Assembly (NCBI GenBank): GCA_011317545.1
Contig: WUJK01000001.1
Location: forward strand, 4,507,001 to 4,571,000
DNA from: Coniella vitis
Lineage: Eukaryota; Ascomycota; Sordariomycetes; Diaporthales; Schizoparmaceae
Direction of reading: 5' to 3'
DNA length: 64,000 nucleotides
Positions 33,168-44,974 of the stretch are shown here, piece after piece. The first letter of the stretch is position 1. Every line of letters begins with the position of its first letter. Made by a program: the position numbers and the translations under genes. Under the pieces are notes generated by a model. That model ran no database searches. It worked only from the letters and a program-made list of their open reading frames with translations, and had not been told where the DNA came from.

Positions 33168-34739
33168 TCAGGCTTTTCGATCAAGACCGCTACCATCATC
33201 CACCCTCGTTTCCACCATTCTCTGTTTCGCGGCTAGCCATCTCATCGATAATGGCGTCCCAGGCAACTCCTGCCTTTCGCAATTTCCTCCTTCTTTTGCT
33301 TCTTCTTCTTCTTCTTCTTCTCCTCCTCCTTGAGCATCACCTCCTTGCATGTTGGTACACTCCGGCATTGCGATCGTCCCCGCCATCTCATGCTCCACAA
33401 ACGGCCCTCCTCCTCCTCCAGCACCACAAGTCACCAACTTCCGACTCACTGTGTGATCCTCCAGCTCGACCAGGCTCCCATCAACACCACTTTCCTCCTT
33501 CCACATGCCATCTTCATTGCCCCTACCATCACCGACAGAAGCCTGGCATACAGTCTTCGCCTTCCCCTTCCGCTGCCCATATCCCAATCCCCATCTCCAT
33601 CGTCTCAACACTCCCCGTCTCCGCACACGCCTCCACCTACCCACGCCACCCCGCCTCGTCGAATTGCAAAACAAGACAGCCACAGCCACAGCCACAGCCA
33701 CAACCAACGGAACCACCCCCGAAACAATCGCTATCAACGCGGTTCTGCTGAGCGACATGGTGGTGGTGGCGGTGGTCGTGTCTCCCGTTGCGGATGGAAC
33801 AGGAACGTGGCCACTAGCCCCCGATGCGGACGAGGAGGGAACGGGGTCCAAAGAAGACGAAGACGACGGCGACGGCGCTATACCTGTCGCTGACCTGACA
33901 AGCGAGCTTGAGGAAAACCGCCGGCTGCTGGCTGTAGCACTACCAATTGGCCAACCCGTCGTCGCCGTCGTCCCACTACTCGGACCAACCGATACCGTAC
34001 TCACCACATTCTCTCCATTAATCGGCACACCATACACCTTCCAAGCACTGACGCTGGTTTCTCCCGCCGCTGCCGTGCTAGGTGCCGTGCCAGACGTGGA
34101 ATACGCGTATCCAGTCCCAGAGATAGACGTGACAACATCCCAGCGAAGCACCTCGCCCGCTGCCAGCTGCGAGGTGCACTGCCTCGGGAGGGCCACTTTG
34201 GGAAACTGCGGTTCGTAGAGTTCGTAGTTGGTGGGACAGCAGTAGGTTTGCGTCGTGTACGCGTTGAGGGCCTCCACGAGGGCTTGGTAGTAGATATCGG
34301 GACACGTGAATGTTGGGCCGAGGATTGTCGTTGTCGTTGTCGTTGCCGTCGCTGTCGTTGTTGGTTTTATTGTTGTTGTTGTAGGTTGGGAACCTGGTGA
34401 GGAAGAGGAGGAGGAGGAGGAGGAGGAGGGGATGGTAGTGGTGGCGGCGGCTTGTTGTGCCCACCAGAGGGCTGCTTGTGGTGGCCAGCATGTGGTTCTT
34501 GACTTGTTGATTTGGAGCGCATACCACGGGTCCCCTTTGAATCCAACCGGTGTGACAAGTTAGAATTATGGCGAGGCCACGGTTTACAAAGGGATGCACT
34601 CACAGCCCACAAGATTCCCATTCGTGTCCTGGTAGATGGCCAGTCCGCAATCAGGAGCTGCAGAGCTCCACGCACTCGTGATGGGGAGATATACCGTGGG
34701 CGAGCCACTAACCGTTGTCGTGATTGCAGTAGCTGCCAT
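33168..34739 (-). CDS. Ser/Thr-rich single-pass membrane protein of unknown function
   Basis: Exons 34739-34604 and 34534-33168 encode 500 residues. The join G-W-D-P is formed by T|GG across a 69-nt intron (GTGAGT..AAAG). The ectodomain has spaced cysteines (Cys30, Cys45 and a CWPPQ..TFTCPD..CCPTNYELY pattern) separated by a Ser/Thr/Pro mucin-like tract. A Ser-rich stalk leads to a membrane helix (ALIAIVSGVVPLVVAVAVAV), then a basic segment and an acidic, Gly/Glu-rich cytoplasmic tail. This layout recalls fungal cell-wall sensor-like or mucin-like proteins. There is no N-terminal signal peptide, so insertion would depend on the single helix or on an unseen upstream exon. I do not recognise a named family. 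The tail beyond the helix is low complexity and less certain. Confidence 0.65.
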
Positions 34740-36296
34740 GAGACGCGATGTGGGAAACCGTTCTCAGCAGACAAACACCACACACACCCGCCGCTGGGAC
34801 AAATCAAGACACACAAGAACCAAATGAGTGAAGGGGCGACAAGTCAATTGGTGGATGAAGCCAGCTCACTGCGGTGGAGCACCGACGAAAAACAAGAACA
34901 GAACAGCAAAAGAAGTTTTGTCAAAGGACGGTCCTCGCTCGCGACGACGTGCAGAGAAAGGAAATTCCCTTGGGAGATGAGCATTTGGCCCAGTGAGTCT
35001 GGGTCTGGACAAGTCAGGGCTGGAAGACGGCGGTACCGACGGGTTCGCTGGAGAGGCCACCGATCTTGGCCCATAACCGAGGCCGATACAAAGTGCACGT
35101 TGAGCCATCGCGCGTACCTGCGTGCTCGGGAAACGGCCAGCGTAGTGGTGGCGATTCGTTCTCCATGATCACGGTCGACGCATGCAGGGTGCCTGCCATT
35201 CAGCCCCAACGCCTCAGGGCTGAATGCACCCTCTTTCTCTCGATCCTATCTGTTCATTGGTGCCTGGAAAACGAACAGGTTCTTTTCTTCTGTCGATGGA
35301 GCCCTCTTCTCGCCTCAGAGACCGCGTCCTGCACGAGACGACCATGTTGAGTGGTGGTCAAGTGAGTAGCCCTTCTCAAATTAAGCAAAGGTCATCCATC
35401 CTATATGCTTGAGGAGACAGCCCTGAACCGAGAATAAGCTTTGGACGATAGCCAAAGTCAAGCACAGAGGCTTTGAATAGCCGTGGTTCAAGACCAAGGA
35501 AAAGAAGAAAGGGGCAGGATCGGTGAATGACGGATATATTGACATTTTGCTGGCTGCATCAGCGCATCGGTAGACGTGGGGTCTGGAGCGGTACCCAAAG
35601 GGGACAGAATGCCACCATACCATATGCAGGTACCGAAATGCACGCAGACGAGCTGATAGAGGGGCGTTTCATGATTTCATGACAGGTAGACTCTGCAAGT
35701 CCTCGTGCTGGTAGATCGTCTCCTTTGAACTCTACGAGCCGATTAGCATTGGCTCACTACGCGCCTTGATGTGCAAAGGCAAGCACCTTCAACGTCGCGA
35801 GAGCGTAGACTCACCCTTTCCTGTGATCAACCGAACTCCGTCATCACTCGCTCGTCCCCATGACACTTCGGCTGCTTGCATCAAGTAGCGAGACATGTCT
35901 AGAATCCCCCCCCCCCCCCGGTGGCCGGGGTTCATCCCGTTTGCGTGAACGCGTTACACAGAGCACAAAGTAGGTCAAGAAGAAACAGCACAGTATAGTA
36001 AACAGAAACAAAGAAACGAGTTGGTCTTGGGACTGGAGCCTGCCAGCCTTCTCTCATGCCCTCAGGAAGAGGAGAGCATGCCAGGCACCTTGACAAAGCA
36101 TCGGCAACTACATAGAAGAAGAAGAGTGCTTGTCTCATTGTGTAGTTGCGGCAGCCGCTCCCACTCACTGCCCCTCATCTTCATTCTTCCTTCCTGCAAG
36201 CCAGTCAGTGTCTCGAACGCGGTATCTTAAAAGCGAGCATCTTTCACGATTCTGCTCCTTCACCCGCCTTGGAAGGGCTCTCTTGTATCGCACACA
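34740..36296. other. Divergent intergenic region
   Basis: About 1.5 kb with no supported gene. A C-run of about 14 lies at 35,906-35,919. Confidence 0.55.
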
Positions 36297-37445
36297 ATGA
36301 CCATCATCGCACCATCAAGGGCTCATAGGCCCTCACCGTCAAGACCCAGGCTGCATTGGAAAGCGTACATGGTGTCCTTGCTTGTTGTGACTTTTGTTTC
36401 GGCATGTTATTTCTACACCAGGCAAGACAAGAGTTTCCGGAACCGACTTGTGCCGCTCCAACAACCGTCGTGGTCGCTGAGCAATAAGGATGAGTTCGCA
36501 ACTGGCCCGTCGCAATCCGCATCTGCTCTGCCAAGAGAATCCGGTTCCCCTCTCAACCTCCATGGCGCCTCTCCGGACTCTGCAAGCCATCTGGAAGTCG
36601 GAGGCGCCAATAGGGGAAGCAACAGCGACAGCTCCTCTCATGGCGAAGTGCCAATGGGCGTCCTCAACAATTACGATGATGACCACGACGACGACAACAA
36701 AGACGATAATGAGGCAGTGCGTTTCGACATGATACCTGACCGGGCCTTGACTCCAGAGAGCCCGCGCGCCGTCGTGATCGAGTGGGCCATGATACCCAAC
36801 CTTTTGCCGCTGATGCTACACTTTGCTGCCGTCCTCGGTCCCAGCTGGGGCATCATCCTCTTCATACTGGAAGAAAACTGGATCGAGCCCCAGTCGCCAG
36901 CGTACCAACGACTCCAAGCCTCGGGCCACATCGAAATCCGCTTCCTGCCTGCTGGCACCAGTCTGGCGAGCGAAGGCAGCGTTTCCGCCTTTTTGACCTC
37001 TTCTTGGTTCTGGGAACAGGTGCTGCAGGCGCATCGCGTCCTTTTGTTTCAGACGGACAGCATTCTCTGTTCCAAGTCTCAAGCAATGGTCGAGGACTAT
37101 TTCGAGTACGATTTTGTCGGGGCACCAATTGCTCCCATGTACGGCCAAGGGTACAATGGCGGGCTCTCGATCCGCAATCCCGCCTTGTTTTGGCACATTG
37201 TGCAAGAAGCCAACTTCTCGACGAGCGGGCACAAGTTTGAGGATCAGTTCTTTTTCGACGAGTTGAAGAAGCGCGGTGCTGCGCTGCCCGACGAAATGGT
37301 AGCCAAGACGTTTTCGGTCGAGACCATCTACTACGAGACACCGCTCGGTTACCACCAACCGCAGAGGTGGCAGCCCATGCATCTGAAAACCATAGTAGAC
37401 TGGTGCCCCGAGGTCAAGATGCTGATTGGGAGGAGGGTGCTATGA
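36297..37445 (+). CDS. DUF5672 type II membrane protein, glycosyltransferase-like
   Basis: An intronless frame of 382 residues. A basic N-terminus and one membrane helix (about 22-41, YMVSLLVVTFVSACYFYTR) suggest a Golgi type II orientation. A Ser/Asp-rich stem (about 60-140, with a run of Asp) precedes a catalytic-looking domain with LMLHFAAVLGPSWGIILF, SVSAFLTSSWFWEQVL, LLFQTDSILC (Asp254), YDFVGAPI, YNGGLSIRN and EDQFF. These blocks match DUF5672, which I understand to be a glycosyltransferase-type fold. Donor and acceptor are unknown. It starts on a Met flanked by CACACAATGA. Confidence 0.82.
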   Translation: MTIIAPSRAHRPSPSRPRLHWKAYMVSLLVVTFVSACYFYTRQDKSFRNRLVPLQQPSWSLSNKDEFATGPSQSASALPRESGSPLNLHGASPDSASHLEVGGANRGSNSDSSSHGEVPMGVLNNYDDDHDDDNKDDNEAVRFDMIPDRALTPESPRAVVIEWAMIPNLLPLMLHFAAVLGPSWGIILFILEENWIEPQSPAYQRLQASGHIEIRFLPAGTSLASEGSVSAFLTSSWFWEQVLQAHRVLLFQTDSILCSKSQAMVEDYFEYDFVGAPIAPMYGQGYNGGLSIRNPALFWHIVQEANFSTSGHKFEDQFFFDELKKRGAALPDEMVAKTFSVETIYYETPLGYHQPQRWQPMHLKTIVDWCPEVKMLIGRRVL

Positions 37446-40139
37446 TGGGCAGAGGAATCCAAAGGCTTCGCGAGAGACGGCATGGGTTTCAGACATGTGC
37501 AAAAGTGAATAGCTTTGCAAAATAGAACAAGACTGAACAAGTTCAAGTTTGGACCACGCGTGATAGTATGTCTCGGTGATCTCGGTAGCTGTGCACATCC
37601 TGGAATGGACAGACGTGAGTCTGACGTTCCATGTTGTCGATACAGCAGTCAGGGCTGGGCTGCAGTGCAAGAACGCGTAAATTCTTTTGCTGAAGGTGTG
37701 TACCACGCAGTCTGAGTTCCAGTGTGTTGCTGTCTATGCACCAAGATAATTCTGTGCGACTTTGCAATGCCACTGCCATTCCAACGAGGCAACGGGTAGA
37801 TGTCTGATTCCACACTTCTGTTCCACACAGCCCCGGCCTAAGCATGAGCTTTATTATGTCAGCGCCCAAAGGCCAAGTCTGCAGGTACATAGCTGATGGG
37901 TCAGCCAGCAGGCGTTGGAGCGAGTCGGCCTTGTGTCGTACCGCGGGGCGCTAAGGGGCTAGAAATCACCCCATCTTTTAAAGGAAATGATGCTTATTAT
38001 GATCAAGCTCTTAGGCTTGTGCATATGAGGCTAACAACGCGGTTGCATTAGGCCCGCGGCATCGTAGGTGAGATGAAACGCCTGGAATCCGCGGCTGGTG
38101 CACCGTAATCTCTTGGAAGCCATGGGCAAATCACGCTTAGATGGGCAAGGCCCCGACCACTTTGTAGAGCGAATACGGATGCGATCGAAGCAATGTCTGG
38201 AATCGCTAGACTCTGGCCCGTCTGGATGATCGAATTTGGCCATCAGGAATCCCGACAGCTCGTGAACGGGCGGGCGTGCACAGCCCCGGTGGCTCAAGCA
38301 CAGAAGGGTTTCTGCTGTGGTTTCAATGTTGAGACCATACCAACCACAGCATTTCAGACGGCACTGACGAGACAGCAGCGTGCTGGGCAGAGACGGACCG
38401 TTGGCCATGTGCGGCTTTGGCTGAATTGGGTTGCGAGGGTGCAAGTGTTGCCCATTTATCCACCCACATATGTGTCGGTTCAGCTGAGCGGCTAGCGAGC
38501 AGCCCAGGAGATTTCAGTAGGCGCCGCGCATGCTTTTGTTGCAGGACCACGAACGAGACGAAAGGGGCTGAGCATGCAGAGAAGTCTCTTGGCGTGAAGC
38601 AGCGCGAGAGAGGATGGTGAATAGTGTGACACCCGTCCCATTCGCGCGACGGGGCAGTGCCCGGTTTCTGAACAGTACCATGTAGCAGATGCTCGACGAG
38701 CCCGTTCACTGGGTGCAGACCCGGCAGAGAACAGGTCGTATTGGCTGACACGGATGCAAATCGTGGGTGGAGCAGCTGGTGATTTGCATGGATCGACTTG
38801 CGGCGGTGCTTCTCTTGCTGCTGGTCTCTCCCAGCCTTTTATTACGTGCCGGCGAACAGAGCACAACGTCCCTCTCGGCCCCCAAGGCTAACGGTCGCTT
38901 CCTTTGATGGCATGACCTCCTTCTCGGCTGACATGGAGCACCAATGGCAACGGCTCAAAGGACGCCGCCCACGCCATTGCTGGCGTCAAACGGCCTCACA
39001 AGCCCTGTCCGCCTTCAGCCACCGGAAATGTCTAAACGAAAAGAGGCGGCGTCTGGCGGCGGGCGGTCGGTTTCGTCGGCGAAACAGCTTCAACGGCGTC
39101 AACGTGGTGAAAATAAGTCGCAGTGCAGTGGCATTTCTTTCCTGGTCGCGACGGCAGGGATCAGCTGAACAGAAGGGAGAGCAGCAGACTTGGAAAAAGG
39201 GGCTGCCCGTATATGATGATATCTTGGCAAGTAATAACTGCATGGCAGGTAAAGCAGCGGGACGAGAATATCACTGGCGAAGGTCGGGGAAGGATGGAAG
39301 AAGAAATGAGGACTAACATTGCAAGTCCACTCGCGTCTGGGCTTGGCAGAGCCCCCAGTGACCTCACAGCCCCGGGGGGGGGGCACTGGCAGGGCTCTGG
39401 CAAGGCTCTGGCTGGGGCGGAGGGGCTGCAGGCTGTCAAGGCTACCACCGGAAAGAGCCCCCAAGACGGCTGTGTCATCGCTGAATTGCGGATAACTCTA
39501 GCCCCCTCTGGAGCCTGCAGTTGCAGCCCCCTGCGCAGCCTGCAGTACGATGCCATGTAGCACTATAGCGAGCTGCACTGGACTTTTCAGCCCCCTCCCC
39601 CATGGCTCGGGTACTCATAGTATGTACACAGTACTGAGAAATGATACACTCCACCAAGACTGATCTCGGTTTCATCTTGGAAGCCCGGCCTGCGAAAACC
39701 ACTGAGTACCTCCCCCCAGTCTCCTCCCACAGGGTCTCTTGTTCATAGTACGCCTTTACATAGTAGTCGATCTTTCTTCTTTTCATTCATATTATTCTTG
39801 CCCTACCTCGTTTCTTGCACTGGTGCTTTCCTGGTTATGTTTTGGATCCTTTTCATTTTCGACTTCCGCTGCAGCAGACTCTCAAAGGCATTCCATGATC
39901 TGCTGACAACAGCCCGTCACCGTCCACCGTCCCCCGCAGCGACTTCAGGTACTGGAAACGGCCAGCTGAACAGGACCCCTGGGCTCTCTATTCTCCATCC
40001 ACCGTCGGGCCCCAACACCACCGACGTCATTCTCTTTTCGCCCTCTTTACTTGCACGGTTGCGCCCTCGCACGCACCCACGCGCCCACGCACCCACGCCA
40101 CATCACGAGTAGCAACAAACAACACCAACGCATGCGAAT
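37446..40139. other. Long intergenic region between the DUF5672 gene and TVP38
   Basis: About 2.7 kb without a supported gene; open frames are short and lack family features on both strands. It contains a G-rich block at 39,373-39,425 and a GTAC-rich patch at about 39,609-39,636. The last 300 nt form the pyrimidine-rich leader of TVP38. Confidence 0.55.
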
Positions 40140-41693
40140 ATGGGAGACTACAACGCATTCAGACGGAACCCCAGCGCAATCGAGCTGGACGCTGGCACCG
40201 AAAGGCCAGCAGCGGCCTCCAAGGAGTTCTCCAAGCTCGAGTCCGGCCCCGACGACGATGGCCTCGAAACAGACTACCAGCCCGTGGACTGGAAGAAGCT
40301 GATGTTTACGCCCAAGTATCTTGTCATGTGGATCGTTCTTATCCTCATTGGCGTCTTCACCGCCGTCATCTCGCTCAAGCACGACCAGGTTGTTGCCGCC
40401 CTGCGCCCCTTTGCCGAAAAGTGCCGCGACATCACCGCCGGATGGCTCATCTTTGTGGCAGTTCTGTTTGTCATTTCCTTTCCGCCATTGTTTGGCCATG
40501 AGATTGTTGCTCTTTTGGCTGGTGTCGTCTACGGCCTCTGGGAGGGCTTTGGCGTGGTTGCGCTGGGAACGTTTGTTGGTGAAAGTGAGTGGATACAAAA
40601 GTCGTGCAATAGGAAACCGCGATTCGTATCCAGACCAAGACTAACCTTCTTCTTTGCTGTCCAGTTGGGACCTGGTTCGCCTTCAAGAAGGTATTTCGCC
40701 AAAAGGCAGAGAAAATGGAACGGACCAACTTGAACTACGGCGCCTTGGCCAAAATGTGCCGTGACGGTGGATTCTGGGTATGCTTCCCTTGACCTGGTCC
40801 AATTGCAAAGCAAAACTGGCGCGTCTCGGTACTGACCACGCTTTGGTTTCGATTTACAGATCGTTTTTGTCATTCGTCTTTCTGTCGTCCCTTCCCACAT
40901 GTCGACGGCCATCTTTTCTACCTGCGACGTCAAGTTCTGGCATTTTGTCGTCTCGACCTTCTTCACCCTCCCCAAGCAGCTCATCCTCGTCTACATCGGT
41001 GTCCTTGTAGTTGGCGGCGAATCGTCCACAGCCGTCAAATACGCCCTCTTTGGCGTCGCGGGCGTCATCACCGTTGGAACGGGCGCTTGGATCTGGCACC
41101 GCATGGCAGGCATCAAGAAGGAACTCATCGAAGCACAAGCACAGCGTAAAGCACGCCGCGCACTCAAGCGGAATAACAGCTACGGTACCGAGAATGGTAG
41201 CAGTGGGAGCAATGCAAGGAGCAATATGGACAGTAACCTCGAATCGGATGAGTCCACGCAAGCCATGTCATCGTGGCAGCGCGAGGAAAACGACATGGCG
41301 ATAACGACGGACAATGCCGCCTACGGATACGCAGCCACGTCGCGAGATCCTTCGCCGCTGCCGTTCGAGGCATACCGAAGCCCAATGGCCCGACAACAAT
41401 CACCATACATGTACGAAGGCAATGCTGTGCCGCAGACGCCTACCCAGCAACAACGGAGCTACACTGGAAACAGCGCCGCGTATGCTACGAATGGAGGGTA
41501 CGCAGCCTACCCCGGCAATAGTACGTTGTATGGAACAACAGGAGGATATACGGCACAGCCTGCCACGGGCGGGCGTTCCTACCGAGCAGGGGACGGCGAT
41601 TTGGGTACTTACAACACGCAGTACGATGATGCGGAATCGTACGGCAGCCCTCCTCGAAGCAACAAGGCCGAAGAGACCCGTGGATTCATATAA
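40140..41693 (+). CDS. TVP38: TVP38, Golgi membrane protein (VTT/SNARE-associated domain)
   Basis: Exons 40140-40584, 40665-40777 and 40860-41693 encode 463 residues. Membrane segments are near LVMWIVLILIGVFTAVISL, ITAGWLIFVAVLFVISF, VALLAGVVYGLWEGFGVV, FWHFVVSTFFTLPKQLIL and ALFGVAGVITVGTGAWIW. The VTT/DedA-type core is interrupted by the introns and restored as TFVGE|IGTWFAFKKVFRQ and RDGGFW|IVFVIRLSVVPSH. Tvp38 is a Tlg2-compartment protein of yeast; VTT proteins include lipid scramblases such as TMEM41B and VMP1. The tail of about 190 residues is hydrophilic, Ser/Asn/Gln-rich with Tyr-Gly/Tyr-Ala repeats, and longer than in yeast. Confidence 0.9.
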
Positions 41694-42976
41694 TGGACGT
41701 GTACTGTCTAATTCTCGTTTCCTTTTTGGTGGATTGTTTGGCGTTCTGGGCCTTTCTTCTGGACACAAAGAAGAACCTTTTCTTCGGTCGGATCGGGACT
41801 GGTTTGGATGGGATCGGACTGGTTTGGACTTGATGACACTGTTAATGACATTGGTATTTTATGGCGGGAAACATTCCAAGGTTTTGGATTCGGCGTTATG
41901 GAGAGTGAATTCTAAACCTCGAACCTTTGAGAGTTCACATATCATGACATCGGGGGTGAGCATCTGGGTGGTTGAGATGGGCAATGTACGAGTGCCATTG
42001 ATGTGTACATTCTCTATATTTCCATGTTTGAGAAGTCTCTGAGAACCACTCGCAGGGGAAGCAAAATGCTACTATGAGAAGATTCCGTCCATCATTTCGT
42101 TTGAAGCTGTGGGATGGTCCGTCAAATCAAGAAGGCTTTCAGTAGCCATGGATGAAACCGGCTACCTGGTCACAGCAAGCATTTTAGAAGTGATGTGGAA
42201 TCACACTTTTCGACTTCGGGTACGATTCGCGTGGACATGACTGCTGTCCATTTTTCTTTCCAAAAGATGCATGGACTGTCTTTTCCCGGTGTCAACCTAC
42301 GGAAGAATTCTCCATTTACATCCTTTTCCCTTTTTTTGACCCATGTATAAGCTCACAGGACTGATTTCAATCGAATCTCAACCAGAATTACCGCAGCTAG
42401 GCTTCTCTTACGATGGAAAACTGGCTTGGTTTGGCTCGATCTGACCGACCTGAACCTGACTCTTCTTCTACTAGTCCATGAGTAACTGGAATCTATCTAC
42501 CATCTTATAAGATTGATGAAAAAGTAATGAATGCTCACTTGCTCGTTTTCCCCATCTTCTTCTGTCCTTATCTTCTTCTTCTTCTTCTTGCTGATACTGT
42601 TAATATGTAGTCTATATGACTTGGTGCGAAATGGACAGTATAGCAGCGGGTGATAGGTATCCAATGTGTGGCGGTTGTTGATCGGATTGCGTCCTTGGAG
42701 GGGTTTGTGGGTTGTCTGGTGTGACTCTTTCTTTCTTTCTTTCATTTCCATTTTCGTCTTTAATGACAGCGGCAACGGGGCATGTGGCACTTGATTACTC
42801 CCATCAACCAGCTTCTCCTCGTTGCTTCGCGATGAACGAAGGGGGAAAGACGCCGCTCATTTCTCTTCTTCTTCTTCATCCAGCGGCTCTTGCGTTCATT
42901 GTCGAACAAGCTCATTCTCGTGAATCTCCACAGGAAGTTCCGCTCGAACGGCCGAACAATGTTTCGTCATGCCAAT
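41694..42976. other. Convergent intergenic region
   Basis: About 1.3 kb between convergent genes. Nothing supportable is seen apart from T-rich and CTT-repeat tracts near 42,570-42,590. Confidence 0.55.
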
Positions 42977-43981
42977 TCATTCATCATCTCTGGCCCCCCT
43001 GTGGTTCATAGTGTTGTCCATATCCACGCACATTGCCTCGAGGCGGAAGTCATGCCGAATCGCATCCACCTCGTATTGGCCGAGCAAGTACCTCCACGGC
43101 GTCCAGAGCGCATGGTACCCGACCAAGCACGACAGACCCACGAAGCTCGTCCGCGCCACGCGCCGCAACAGTGTGCCTAGGACCTGTCCGCCACTACTCC
43201 TGCTGCTTGCGCCGCCATAATAAGAAGGTTGTTGGTGGTGTTGTTGTTGTTGTTGCTGTTGCGCGGGGCCGGAAAAGTGCGTAATGTGTCCGTCTGCGCC
43301 GAGGGTGCCCGTCGGCGTGGGGTGCATGTGCGCGTGGTGCGCATAGGCCGGTGCCGCTGCATGATAGACGGTACTACTGGTGGCGCTGTGCTTTGGTGGC
43401 GGGCGGCTCTTGTTCCAACTGCGCGCCATGAGCCATGCTGCGGCGCCCAGGGCAATGGGGCGCTCGTACGAGGCGGCGACGCTGGTGCGGGTGATGTGCT
43501 CGAGGACGCTGTCGCGCTCTGCGTCTGTCAGGCGGCGGCCAGCCGCGACGGTGTAGAAGATGAGGGATTCCAGGCAGTCTGCCATGTGGGCGGCTGAGGT
43601 GTAGCCCCAGAGGGGGCTCAGGACGGGCGGTGCGGTGTAGCGGTGCCAGGGGACGGTGGTGACGTAGGACATGTTGCGGCGCAGCCAGTCGCTGATGGCC
43701 TGGTCTTCTTCGGGGGTCGGGTCGTCGATGTCGGCGGGGATGGGCGGCGGAGTGAAATCGGAGGTGGACGTTGGCGAGGCTGGGGTGGGGGGCACGGGCG
43801 GGAAGGTCGCGAAGAAGCCGGCTGGAATGGGTATTGTTGGTGGGAGGAGCGGGTGCTGGTTATGGCTGTTGCTGCTGCTGCTCTCGTTGTTCTTGTTTTC
43901 CTGTGTGCTGTTGGCATTGTTGCCGTGGTCTTGGTGGGCGTGGGCGCCATCATTCTTCTTGCGTTGAGGCCGGTCTGCCAT
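42977..43981 (-). CDS. Unrecognised Pro/Gln-rich protein with a conserved-looking helical core
   Basis: An uninterrupted frame of 334 residues. The start at 43,981 is chosen for its strong context (ACCACCATGG), although the frame stays open further upstream. The N-terminus (1-90) is Asn/Ser/His-rich then proline-rich. Residues about 95-200 (EDQAISDWLRRNMSYVTTVP, LESLIFYTVAAGRRLTDAER, PIALGAAAWLMARSW) look like a folded helical region. A Gln-rich run from a CAA-type repeat follows. The C-terminal segment VARTSFVGLSCLVGYHALW could be a membrane helix. I do not recognise the family or a function. Confidence 0.65.
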   Translation of the reverse strand: MADRPQRKKNDGAHAHQDHGNNANSTQENKNNESSSSNSHNQHPLLPPTIPIPAGFFATFPPVPPTPASPTSTSDFTPPPIPADIDDPTPEEDQAISDWLRRNMSYVTTVPWHRYTAPPVLSPLWGYTSAAHMADCLESLIFYTVAAGRRLTDAERDSVLEHITRTSVAASYERPIALGAAAWLMARSWNKSRPPPKHSATSSTVYHAAAPAYAHHAHMHPTPTGTLGADGHITHFSGPAQQQQQQQHHQQPSYYGGASSRSSGGQVLGTLLRRVARTSFVGLSCLVGYHALWTPWRYLLGQYEVDAIRHDFRLEAMCVDMDNTMNHRGARDDE

Positions 43982-44974
43982 GGTGGTTCTTGAGGTGGTG
44001 CCTTTGCTCCCTCTCCCTCCTTTTTCTGGGATAGTTGAATGGCCGGGTTGAGATACAAGATGCGCAGGTGGTGGCGCAGTGTGTGTTTCTGGTGTACTTT
44101 GTGGAAGAAAGCGAACGAGACAGCTTGGGAGAGGTTGTTTTTGGGGTTCAAGTGAAGCCTTTTTGGCGGAGGTTGACAAGACCCGTGCTGGGAGCCCCAA
44201 GGCGGGAACCTGCAGCGGGCCTCCCAGCTGGGGCAGGGCCCCCTGTCGACTGGGGGCTGCAAGATTCCTTCAGGCACGTGCTTAAAGCATATCGCAAAGC
44301 AATGGGTGTCACAGCGTTATGCACGTCATCCTCCTCCTTACTTATTCTACTACTATATTCTGTATACCTACATAGCCTTGTCCTTCCAGAAGATATGAGA
44401 GATCTAATCAGATTTGATCGGGCAGCGAGCATTGGCCTCACATCCATCACCACAATCAGTTTGGCATGTCTTGTAGTTTTGCTCACTGGCCATGCCTGCC
44501 AAGGGACTCTGCAGCCCTGGGACCCCAGCTTGCTAGGCTACTTTGGGGCCCAACAGGCATGCCAGTTCACAGCATTCTAGGGCTTCAAGTACAGGTACAC
44601 CACCGTGCCATGGTTTTAGCAGGCACTTTCTTGAACCATCTACATGCGCCCCTGCCCAGTTGGGGCCATACCTAGGTAGTCGTTGGTTTCCACCAAGCCT
44701 TCGTCTCCTTCCACCCTCTTCATCTCCATATCTCATCTTGGCGTAGCTATCCAGTCGACCACAGCTATGTAAGTGCATTTCGATGATGTGCCAGAGATCC
44801 CGACTTGCTGTACTTCATTGTTCTCTGCCACAGTAGTCTCACAAATCATATGTAGTCTTTTGCACCTTGGCTCTGGGACAAGGCCGTCACCACCATCACC
44901 AGCACCAGCTTCATCACCAGCTTGACCATCTTGCAGTCTGCACTCATGTGGCCAGCAGACCCTGCCGCAACACC
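43982..44974. other. Divergent intergenic region with GGGGCC/CCCCAG clusters
   Basis: No gene is supported. Several GCCCC/CCCCAG motifs cluster at 44,190-44,260, 44,515-44,550 and 44,645-44,675, on both strands. Confidence 0.5.

Noticed and set aside
32913..34218. Ser/Pro-rich plus-strand frames opposite the Ser/Thr-rich membrane protein
   Set aside because: They are reverse complements of the Ser/Gly/Glu repeats; the minus strand gives a spliced protein with a membrane helix and Cys pattern.
38798..39316. Plus-strand 172-codon frame in the long gap before TVP38
   Set aside because: Basic, Cys/Trp-rich composition without motif; no start context or introns, and the antisense strand is equally open.
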